From positions 1-13,503 of the forward strand of contig JAISZM010000127.1 of the NCBI GenBank assembly GCA_031269205.1: a stretch of 13,503 bases of DNA. Reading direction: 5' to 3'. Under the pieces are notes generated by a model, which worked only from the letters and a program-made list of their open reading frames with translations, was not told the origin of the DNA and ran no database searches. Positions 5,922-13,446 of this stretch are shown here, one piece after another; positions within the stretch are counted from its first letter, which is position 1; each line of letters opens with the position of its first letter. The position numbers and the translations under genes were made by a program. This DNA is from Eubacteriales Family XIII. Incertae Sedis bacterium (GTDB taxonomy: Bacteria > Bacillota > Clostridia > Peptostreptococcales > Anaerovoracaceae).

Positions 5922-8029
5922 TGAAAACCACCATACGCAAGAAAATACTCACGGCGTTTTTATCGGTATGCGTTGTTTCAGTGATCGCTGTCGGCCTTGT
6001 TAACGTGATAACGTTGAATCAGATCCGCGATATGACGGAAGAAGCCAGTCGCGATCTCGGGGCCATAGCAGCGAAAAACAGCTCCGAATCGCTCGAGCAA
6101 CTTGCGCTTTCAGGCTTGCAGACATTGACGAATGAGACGGCGTCGGGCATAGACGAACGTTTCGAGTCCTATGTGGACGACCTCTCCTTGATGGTGCACC
6201 ATGTTGAGACGCTCTATGAGAACCCTTCCGCATTTGTGCCGGCGCCGGTGAGAAACTATCTGGATATACCGGACGGGGAACTCGCCATGCACTGGTTCCT
6301 CGAGCCGATCGCAGACGTGACGGGAACGAATGACGGCGCGGCGCTCTCCGCGTCAGGGCTGCTCGATGAGACCTATCTGCTCGGCAACGCGGAGCGGATA
6401 TTCGGAACTATGATGAAAATCAAACCGGAGATAACATCGATTTATATCGCTACTGAATCGGGGCAGAATCTGCAGTTCGACGCCGCCGTGGCCCAAAAAG
6501 CCGAGGTGATAGGATCCGACCTCGTCATACACGACAGGCCGTGGTATGTCGCCCCCTCGCAGAGCGGGGAGCTTTACATCTCCGATACCTACCGGGATCT
6601 CGGCGGAAGGGGTCTGAACATCACCATGAGTTCTCCGATCTACGTGGACGGTGTCTTCAAGGGCGTTCTCGGTTTTGACATCCTCGTCGACGATCTGGAC
6701 AAGCAGCTCAGCGAAATGGCCATAAACGGCTCGGGCTGGGTGGAGCTTCTCGGAAAAGACAAAGTGATATCCGCTCCCGATCTGACCGTTGAAAACGAAT
6801 ATGAGCTTCCGCCGTTCTGGGATGCTCTGCAGGCGACCGACAGCGGAAATACGACTTCTGTCATAGACGGGGAGAAGGTGTTTGTCGTATGGAACGCCCT
6901 GCCGCTGACAGGCTGGAAGCTCTGTTACATCATGCCGGAGCGAGATGTCACGGGACCGGCTGAAGATACGCACGAACAGATAGTGGCGCTTTCGGGGAAA
7001 TCCGCCGAGGATATGAGCAAGAATATCGGGGAGACCATACTCGTCATCGGCGTGCTGCTTCTCTTCGTGATCATTCTGGCGGTCATCGTCGCCATCTTCG
7101 TTTCCCGCAGACTCTCGGGTCCGATCATGCAGCTCACGGCGGACGCGGAGGACATCGGCGCCGGCGCGCTGGATCGCGTGCTCACCGCATCCACGGGCGA
7201 TGAGATCGAGGCGCTCGCCCATACGATCAACGATATGGTGAGCGATATCAAGCGCGTGACGGGCGAGAAGGAACGCATAGGCGCGGAACTCGCTGTCGCC
7301 ACGGAGATACAGGCGTCCATGCTGCCCTCGATATTCCCGCCCTTCCCCGAGCGCAGTGAGATCGACCTCTACGCTTCCATGCTGCCCGCAAAGGAGGTCG
7401 CCGGAGATTTCTACGATTTCTTCATGGTGGGCGACGACACGCTCGCCATCGTCATCGCGGACGTCTCAGGCAAAGGCGTACCTTCCGCGCTGTTCATGGT
7501 GATAGCGAAAACCCTGATAAAGAATAACGCGCAGATGGGGAAAAGTCCGAAGGAGGTCTTTGAGACCGTGAACGATATACTCTGCGAGAACAATGAGGCG
7601 AGCATGTTCGTAACCGGCTTCATGGCCTACCTCGATCTGCTGACCGGTGAACTCACCTGCGTGAACGCGGGGCACAATCCTCCCCTGCTCACGCGCGAAG
7701 GGAAATTCGAATGGGTAAAGATCAAGCGCGGTTTTGTGCTCGCGGGCATGGAGAATATGACCTATAGCCAGGAGACCCTCACGATGGCGCCCGGAGATAC
7801 GCTCTACGTCTATACGGACGGAGTGACCGAAGCGATGGACAAGGATGGGGCGCTCTGGGGCGACGAGCGCCTGAAAGACGCATTGGATCGGTACACCGGC
7901 GTATCTTCTTCACAGGATCTGACGGTCTCCATCAAGGATGAAATAGACCGTTTTGCGGACGGCGCGGAGCAGGCTGACGATATAACGATGCTCGCTCTGC
8001 GTTACAAGGAGGGAGTGCAAAGTGTATAG
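5921..8029 (+). CDS. Membrane sensor phosphatase, Cache-HAMP-PP2C (RsbU/SpoIIE-like)
   Basis: 702 residues from ATG 5921, with AAGGGA about 10 nt upstream. The same frame is open further upstream, but that part lies inside the MATE gene and reads as Arg-rich shadow sequence. Order: membrane segment at about 11-32; extracytoplasmic dCACHE-type sensor at about 40-365 with the typical DRPWY ... ISDTYRDLGG ... SSPIYVDGVFKGVLGFDI; second membrane segment at about 371-394; HAMP at about 395-450; PP2C/SpoIIE phosphatase at about 465-700. The metal-binding acidic positions are present: D496 and D499 in GDFYD, D514 in ADVSGKG, D633 in YTDGVTEA, and D686-D687 in ADDITML. It should dephosphorylate the STAS protein when its outer domain binds a ligand, in other systems often an amino or organic acid. 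The last 8 nt overlap the next gene. Confidence 0.94.
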   Translation: MKTTIRKKILTAFLSVCVVSVIAVGLVNVITLNQIRDMTEEASRDLGAIAAKNSSESLEQLALSGLQTLTNETASGIDERFESYVDDLSLMVHHVETLYENPSAFVPAPVRNYLDIPDGELAMHWFLEPIADVTGTNDGAALSASGLLDETYLLGNAERIFGTMMKIKPEITSIYIATESGQNLQFDAAVAQKAEVIGSDLVIHDRPWYVAPSQSGELYISDTYRDLGGRGLNITMSSPIYVDGVFKGVLGFDILVDDLDKQLSEMAINGSGWVELLGKDKVISAPDLTVENEYELPPFWDALQATDSGNTTSVIDGEKVFVVWNALPLTGWKLCYIMPERDVTGPAEDTHEQIVALSGKSAEDMSKNIGETILVIGVLLLFVIILAVIVAIFVSRRLSGPIMQLTADAEDIGAGALDRVLTASTGDEIEALAHTINDMVSDIKRVTGEKERIGAELAVATEIQASMLPSIFPPFPERSEIDLYASMLPAKEVAGDFYDFFMVGDDTLAIVIADVSGKGVPSALFMVIAKTLIKNNAQMGKSPKEVFETVNDILCENNEASMFVTGFMAYLDLLTGELTCVNAGHNPPLLTREGKFEWVKIKRGFVLAGMENMTYSQETLTMAPGDTLYVYTDGVTEAMDKDGALWGDERLKDALDRYTGVSSSQDLTVSIKDEIDRFADGAEQADDITMLALRYKEGVQSV

Positions 8030-10739
8030 CGACGAAACCGTACTGCATTATCTGAAATACGGAGCGGCCAATTTCGGAGACTCGATGGCCGTGACGGGAA
8101 CCGTTTCGTTGAGCTACGCGCAGCTTGATGATCTTTCGGATAGGGTCGCTGCGGCGCTGCTGCGCGCGGGCGTCGCTCGCGGCGAGAACGTCGGTATGGG
8201 CTACGATTATTGTCATGAAGCTCTCCTGTCCGTGCTTGGAATCCTGAAGGCGGGGGCGGTCTACGTTCCTTTGAATCCGAAATATCCCGAGCAGCGCATA
8301 GAATACATGAAGAATGACGCCGGCATCAAAGTGGTTTTGGGCGGACGCGACGGACAGGACGTCATCTCGCTCGCCAAAGAGGAAAAGGTGGAACTGCCCG
8401 AGATAGGGCCGGAAGACCGTATGGCGATCGTCTATACGTCGGGCAGCTCAGGCGTACCAAAAGGCGTGATTCTGAATCATAAAAATCCCATGGGCAGCGT
8501 GAGGCAATATGCGAAAACGGTCGGTCTCAGGAGAGGCGACGTGATGGCGACCTATGTGAGCCAGTCGTTCATTATCGCGATGAACGATTTCTGTGCGAGC
8601 ATTCTGACGGGCGCGACTCTGTGCCACATTCCACAGGATGTCCGCGCCGACATGCTCCGTATGGCGGAATATTTCATAAACGAGCGCATAGCGCATATCA
8701 TCATTCCTGCCTCGCTCGGTCGTGAATTCGCGAAAGTCGCTCGTCCGGGCGAATTGCGCAGCATGACCTTCATCGGTGAGCAGTTCGCGCTGCCGGACAT
8801 CGCGCCCGATTGCAGCATCTACGACGGCTACGGTACGACCGAGTTAGCGGGTTTCGCCACCATCGGCGACTCCGCGAAAATGCGTCCGGTGGACGGCGTC
8901 TCCCTGCGCCTCAACGAGCGCGGCGAACTCGTCGTATCGGGACCCTGCGTGGGAGAGGCGTACCTGAACGCGGGGGCGCCTTTTGGCGGTGAATTTTGCA
9001 CGGGCGACCTCGCGGAGATCGACGACGACGGAAAGGTGTCCATCTTTGGACGTTCGGATTTTCAGGTGAAGATACGCGGTAACAGGGTTCAGCCGGAGGA
9101 GATAGATTTCAACGCCCGGAAGTTTCCCGACGTGAGCGAATCCGTCACCGTTGTGAGCAATGGCAGTCTGTCCACCTATTTCACCGGAACCGCAGAGCCT
9201 GACGCGCTGAAACAGCATTTGGAGCGAAACCTTCCGGAGTACATGGTTCCGCCGGTCGTCGTGAGGATGGAGAGCCTGCCGCGCGGCGCGAACGGCAAAA
9301 TAGATCTCGCCGCGCTGCGCGGCGCGCAGAGAGAGGGCGGCCAAAATCCGTTCCGGACGGAGACGGAGCGCTGGCTCGCCGGCGCCTGGAGCAAGTTGTT
9401 CGGTAAGGAGATATCCAGCCGCGACGACATCTTTGAGAAAGCGGGAGGGGATTCGCTCACCGTCATGATTCTCGCCCTGCAAATCGAATCGGGATTCGGC
9501 AAGATCGTATCGCCCGTGGAGCTTTTGAGGGCGTCTACGCTGGAAGCGCAGGCTGCGCTGATCGATGCCGCGGAGAGCAACAAAGTCGTCGTATACAACG
9601 AAGGCGGGCGCCTGGCTCCGCTGTTTTTCGCACATTCCGCGAACAGCGGCGCCGAGAGTTACCGCAATCTTATGGCGGCGCTACCGACAGATCAGCCGTT
9701 TTACGTGTTTGAAAACCACAACATCCTGTTCTCGGGAGGGGAATTCGAAGGGATCGCTGAACTCGCGCAGCGTTACGTCGGATATTTACTGCCACTTGAG
9801 CGCTACAGGTTGGGCGGGTGGTCCCTGGGCGGGCTGATCGCCTTCGAGATGGGGCTGATCCTACAGGAGAGAGGCGTGACATCGGAACTGTATCTGATAG
9901 ATCCTTATATAGTAACATCAGAGGCTGAAAGGAAATTGAACGAGGAGCTTGAGACAGAGCCTTATTACCGGGATTATCTCAACCGCGACGCGCTGTTTGA
10001 ACGATTCCGGGGCGTCGGGCTGATAGAGCGGCTGATCTCCAATAACAGATTCGTCCTGCATGAGGCCGCGCGCTATTCCCCCTCGTGCGCTTTTGACGGC
10101 AGGGTCGTGCTGTTCAGGACGATGAAAGAGGATTCTTCGGATTCCGAAACGCTCAAGCGCCTGTGGGAGATGAAGCGTCTCGACAACGGATTTGCCGGAT
10201 TCACGAAGGAGTTGCACGTCGTTCAGGTGGACAGCGCGCACGACAGCTGGATGAACGACCCTCAGACGATTGAGACGATCGTATCGGAGATGGGCGTCGA
10301 ATACGCGCGGCAGGAATTCAATCAGCGCCTCATCAACGTTCCCGCTTCGGAGGAAAGCCTCGAGACGGTCCGTATCTTCATCTCCCGGGAGCTTCTGGAG
10401 AACAATTTTACGGCGAAGGCCATCAGGCAGACGATGATCGCGGTGGAGGAGATATTCGTCAATATCGCGCACTACGCCTACGAAGGGACTGGCGACGTGG
10501 AGATCGCCTTTTACATGGAGGACGGGAGCGTCGTCATCACCTTCGCTGATTCGGGAAAGCCGTACAACCCGCTCGATAACGATGAGCCGGACGTGACGCT
10601 TGCCGCGGACGACCGTTCCATAGGCGGTCTGGGCATATTGATGACGCGCCATCTGACCGACGAGATGGAGTACGAGCACAAGGAAGGCCGAAACATACTG
10701 CGCATACGGAAAAAATCGGATGGAAGTGCGGGGACATGA
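8022..10739 (+). CDS. NRPS-like A-PCP-TE enzyme with C-terminal HATPase (RsbW-like) domain
   Basis: 905 residues from GTG, with AAGGAGGG (8006-8013) 8 nt upstream. Order: adenylation domain (1 to about 430) with A3 YTSGSSGVPKG at 138-148, A5 YGTTEL at 270-275, A7 CTGDL at 326-330, and A10 NGKID with catalytic Lys426; carrier domain with phosphopantetheine Ser478 in GGDSL; type I thioesterase (about 530-760) with Ser601 in GWSLGG, Asp627 and His740; and a HATPase_c_2 domain (about 770-900) with N-box EEIFVN (Asn814), Asp843 in DSGKPYNP and GGLG at 868-871. There is no condensation domain. The substrate-pocket Asp (Asp235 of GrsA) aligns with Ile184 without gaps, arguing against an ordinary alpha-amino acid. 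A-T-TE enzymes of this layout (for example RalA, ralfuranone, and fungal atromentin synthetases) condense aryl-keto acids. The HATPase copy keeps its key residues, so it may be the active STAS kinase. It overlaps the next gene by 4 nt (ATGA). Confidence 0.93.
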   Translation: MYSDETVLHYLKYGAANFGDSMAVTGTVSLSYAQLDDLSDRVAAALLRAGVARGENVGMGYDYCHEALLSVLGILKAGAVYVPLNPKYPEQRIEYMKNDAGIKVVLGGRDGQDVISLAKEEKVELPEIGPEDRMAIVYTSGSSGVPKGVILNHKNPMGSVRQYAKTVGLRRGDVMATYVSQSFIIAMNDFCASILTGATLCHIPQDVRADMLRMAEYFINERIAHIIIPASLGREFAKVARPGELRSMTFIGEQFALPDIAPDCSIYDGYGTTELAGFATIGDSAKMRPVDGVSLRLNERGELVVSGPCVGEAYLNAGAPFGGEFCTGDLAEIDDDGKVSIFGRSDFQVKIRGNRVQPEEIDFNARKFPDVSESVTVVSNGSLSTYFTGTAEPDALKQHLERNLPEYMVPPVVVRMESLPRGANGKIDLAALRGAQREGGQNPFRTETERWLAGAWSKLFGKEISSRDDIFEKAGGDSLTVMILALQIESGFGKIVSPVELLRASTLEAQAALIDAAESNKVVVYNEGGRLAPLFFAHSANSGAESYRNLMAALPTDQPFYVFENHNILFSGGEFEGIAELAQRYVGYLLPLERYRLGGWSLGGLIAFEMGLILQERGVTSELYLIDPYIVTSEAERKLNEELETEPYYRDYLNRDALFERFRGVGLIERLISNNRFVLHEAARYSPSCAFDGRVVLFRTMKEDSSDSETLKRLWEMKRLDNGFAGFTKELHVVQVDSAHDSWMNDPQTIETIVSEMGVEYARQEFNQRLINVPASEESLETVRIFISRELLENNFTAKAIRQTMIAVEEIFVNIAHYAYEGTGDVEIAFYMEDGSVVITFADSGKPYNPLDNDEPDVTLAADDRSIGGLGILMTRHLTDEMEYEHKEGRNILRIRKKSDGSAGT

Positions 10740-11818
10740 TAGAGATAAAAAATCTGAGAAAAGAATACGGCGATCTCGTAGTGCTGGATGATGTGAATCT
10801 CAGCGTCAGCGAGGGCGAGGTCATTTCGGTGATCGGTCCGTCCGGCACGGGCAAGAGTACCCTGCTGAGGTGTATCAACCTGCTCGATCCGCCGACTTCA
10901 GGCGAGATATATATAGACGGTGAGAACATCCTCGCGCCGCACGCGAACGTGCCTCGGCTCAGGCAGAAGATGGGGATGGTCTTTCAGAACTTCAATCTGT
11001 TCGAGCATCTCCTGGCCATCGAAAACATCATGCTCGCGCCCGTCAAGCTGCGAGGAATGAGCCGGCAAGAGGCCTACGACAAGGGGATGGAGCTGCTTGA
11101 AATGGTCGGCATAGTGGATAAGGCTATGGAGTTTCCCTCCGAGCTTTCGGGCGGGCAGAAGCAACGCGTGGCGATAGCCCGGACGCTCGCGATGGAACCC
11201 AAGATAGCTCTGTTCGACGAACCGACCAGCGCGCTTGACCCCACGAGGGTGAGCGAGGTGCTGAGCGTCATACGCCGCCTGGCCAAGAACGGACTCACCA
11301 TGATGGTAGTCACGCACGAGATGGACTTCGCCCGGGAGGTCTCGACAAGGGTACTCTACATTGACGAAAAAGGCGTCTACGAGGACGGCTCCCCGGAGCA
11401 GATATTTGACCATCCTGTGCGGGAAAAGACCCGCGACTTCACCCAGCGCGTTAAGATATTCGAATACGCCATCGCGTCGCGCAGCTTCGATCTCTACGAT
11501 ATGAACGCGGGCGTCGAACAGTTCTCCTTGAAGAATTACATAGCGCCGCAGACCTCCAGGCATATACAGCTCATATGCGAGGAAATGCTCGTCAATCTGA
11601 TCATTCCGGCGCTGGAGGACGGCGCCATCGACATCGTGTTCACCATGAAAAAGAGTGAGCGCAGCGAACGCGTTGAGCTTATGTTCGGGTTTCCGTCGGA
11701 CTCGGCGTTTTCAGCGAGCGGGGGCGACAGCCTCGCCGGGGGCATAGTGAAGAACATAGCCGCCTCCATCACTGAGGAATATTCCGACGGTAGAAATCTG
11801 ATAAGTATGGAGGTCTGA
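10736..11818 (+). CDS. ABC transporter ATPase (polar amino-acid type) with C-terminal degenerate HATPase-like domain
   Basis: 360 residues; the ATG overlaps the previous stop (ATGA). Residues 1 to about 245 are a complete GlnQ/ArtP-type ATPase: Walker A GPSGTGKST at 34-42, Q-loop FQNFNLFEH, signature LSGGQKQR from 137, Walker B LFDEPTSALDP (D161, E162) and switch His194 in VTHEMDF. Relatives usually end near residue 245. The extra ~110 residues contain ICEEMLVNLI (Glu282, Asn287), which lines up with the HATPase N-boxes of the two fused proteins upstream, and end in a SLAGGIVKNIAASI / GRNLISMEV pattern like the last part of an RsbW fold. A G1-box Asp is not evident. I infer a diverged, perhaps non-catalytic, STAS-binding regulatory domain. 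It energises the permease encoded 3 nt downstream. Confidence 0.9.
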   Translation: MIEIKNLRKEYGDLVVLDDVNLSVSEGEVISVIGPSGTGKSTLLRCINLLDPPTSGEIYIDGENILAPHANVPRLRQKMGMVFQNFNLFEHLLAIENIMLAPVKLRGMSRQEAYDKGMELLEMVGIVDKAMEFPSELSGGQKQRVAIARTLAMEPKIALFDEPTSALDPTRVSEVLSVIRRLAKNGLTMMVVTHEMDFAREVSTRVLYIDEKGVYEDGSPEQIFDHPVREKTRDFTQRVKIFEYAIASRSFDLYDMNAGVEQFSLKNYIAPQTSRHIQLICEEMLVNLIIPALEDGAIDIVFTMKKSERSERVELMFGFPSDSAFSASGGDSLAGGIVKNIAASITEEYSDGRNLISMEV

Positions 11819-11821
11819 GCT

Positions 11822-13237
11822 ATGAGACGGGAAACGAAGATATACCGGATTGCGGCGTATATGGTCGTGGCGGCGGCGCTCATACTCATCGTCTTTCCGC
11901 TGACGGGGCTGTTAGGCGACGGGAGCGGCTCTGCCATCGCGGCGGCGGCCACGGAGGAGGAGAGCGGCGCGGAGGACGCGAAAGAAGGCGCCGCCGGGAG
12001 TTCCGGCACAGGCGTCCGCATCACCTCCATAGAGGACATGGCGCACGCCCGCGTCGGGATGATAGAGGGTACCATCTTTCACTCGATGGTCGCTGAGCGC
12101 TTTCCCGAGGCCACGCAGATATTTCTCAACACATCCAGCGAAATGGCGTCCGCGCTGCAGAGCGGCCAGATAGACTGTTTTCTGCAGAACGAAGTCTCCG
12201 TGAAGGAGATGGCGGATTCTGTGCCGGGGGTGAGCTATCTGGACGAGCCGTTTTCTGTGGAGAGCTACGGAGCCATATTCCCGAAGGATTCGGCGGGGCT
12301 GCCCGAGGAGATAAACGAACAGATTGAACAGCTTTGGGACGACGGCACGATAGAGGCGCTGCGCGTGAAGTGGATGGACGGTCCTGACGAGGAAAAGGTC
12401 ATGGATGATATCGTGTTCGACGGTACAAAAGGCACGCTCAGGATGGCGACCGACGACTCAAAGCTTCCGTTTTCATACAGAGACAAGGACGGTTACACGG
12501 GATACGACATAGAGCTGATGAGCGTTATAGCCAAGCGGCTCGGATACAAGCTTGAGATCACCGGGATGAACTTTGGCAGTCTCATCCCCGCGATCTCGTC
12601 GGGCAAGTACGACTTCGCCTCCGCGGGCATCGCGTATACGGACGAACGCGCCGAGGCGGTGCTGTTTTCCGATCCGATATACTACGGCGATACGGTATGT
12701 GCCATATACGAGAAGCCCTCGGGGGGCGAGGGCATACGACAGGCCTTCGTCTCGGGCATTGAGAACACATTCATCACCGAAAACCGCTGGCGCCTCATAC
12801 TGGACGGGCTTCTCGTCACCCTGCGGATCACGCTCCTGTCAGTGATCTTCGGGACAGCGCTCGGCTTTTGCTTCTACTTCATGAGGATATCCCGTTTCAG
12901 GGTGTTTCGCGTGATCGTGTCCGTGATCGCGCGGATAATGGACGGGCTGCCGGAGGTGGTCGTCCTGCTTGTAGCCGCGTACATCATATTCCGCTCCGCC
13001 TCGATATCCGACGTCTGGGTGGCGACGATCGCTTTTACGGTCTTGTTCGCCGTCGGCTTCGCCCACACGCTCAAAGTCGGCGTGGACTCCCTCGACGGAG
13101 GGCAAACCGAGGCGGCGCACGCCCTCGGCTTCGAGAACCGCGAGGTGTTCACGCTCATCGTGTTCCCGCAGGCGGCCAGAAACGTCCTCTCGGTCTACCT
13201 GGGGCAGATCACCCGGTTGCTGAAGGGTCGGCGATAG
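11822..13237 (+). CDS. ABC substrate-binding/permease fusion, 5' main part; frame broken near the 3' end
   Basis: 471 residues to a premature TAG; GGAGG (11809-11813) precedes the ATG by 8 nt. Order: N-terminal membrane anchor (about 11-32); acidic Ala/Glu/Gly linker; a half shaped like lobe 2 of SBP_bac_3 proteins (about 66-185: VGMIEGTIFHSM, LQSGQIDCFLQNE, DDGTIEALRVKWM); then a half shaped like lobe 1 (about 190-300: KGTLRMATDDSKLPFSY, GYDIELMSVIAKRLGY, SSGKYDFASAGIAYTDERA, FSDPIYY). Lobe order is thus reversed relative to ordinary binding proteins. A His/Glu/Gln-type permease domain follows (from about 315), with the EAA loop TEAAHALGFENREVFTLIVFP. Arg276 (TDERA) and Thr84 (EGT) would contact a carboxylate; the usual amino-group-binding Asp appears to be Asn123. 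Reading then breaks at 13225-13227; the continuation is given next. With the ATPase upstream it forms an importer-like complex for a polar organic acid or amino acid. Confidence 0.88.
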   Translation: MRRETKIYRIAAYMVVAAALILIVFPLTGLLGDGSGSAIAAAATEEESGAEDAKEGAAGSSGTGVRITSIEDMAHARVGMIEGTIFHSMVAERFPEATQIFLNTSSEMASALQSGQIDCFLQNEVSVKEMADSVPGVSYLDEPFSVESYGAIFPKDSAGLPEEINEQIEQLWDDGTIEALRVKWMDGPDEEKVMDDIVFDGTKGTLRMATDDSKLPFSYRDKDGYTGYDIELMSVIAKRLGYKLEITGMNFGSLIPAISSGKYDFASAGIAYTDERAEAVLFSDPIYYGDTVCAIYEKPSGGEGIRQAFVSGIENTFITENRWRLILDGLLVTLRITLLSVIFGTALGFCFYFMRISRFRVFRVIVSVIARIMDGLPEVVVLLVAAYIIFRSASISDVWVATIAFTVLFAVGFAHTLKVGVDSLDGGQTEAAHALGFENREVFTLIVFPQAARNVLSVYLGQITRLLKGRR

Positions 13238-13446
13238 TCGGCTATATCGCGGTCGACGACCTGACGAGGGTGAGCAACATCATAAGGAGTCAGACCTTCG
13301 ACGCGTTCTTCTCGCTGCTTTCAACCGCGGCGGTGTACTTCGTCCTCTCCGCGTTGTTCGTGCTGCTATTGCGGGTCGTCCAGAAGAGGATCGATCCGGC
13401 GAGACGCAAGCGCGCGCTGAAAGGCGTCGTCATCAGAACCCCCTGA
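13228..13446 (+). pseudogene. Frameshifted 3' end of the substrate-binding/permease gene
   Basis: In the +1-shifted frame the permease sequence continues exactly as expected for the family: AIVGYIAVDDLTRVSNIIRS, then FDAFFSLLSTAAVYFVLSAL and a basic end, stopping with TGA at 13446. The join needs one extra base, most simply a fourth G in the run at 13225-13227, giving LLKGSAIVGYIA. This repaired protein would have about 541 residues. The strict conservation after the break argues for a very recent mutation or a sequencing/assembly error in a short homopolymer. Programmed frameshifting is less likely, as no classic slippery heptamer is seen. Confidence 0.8.

Noticed and set aside
12868..13227. 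Separate small protein overlapping the permease
   Set aside because: Up to about 13227 this frame is an Arg-rich shadow of the permease; only the part after 13228 is real, as the frameshifted end of the same gene.
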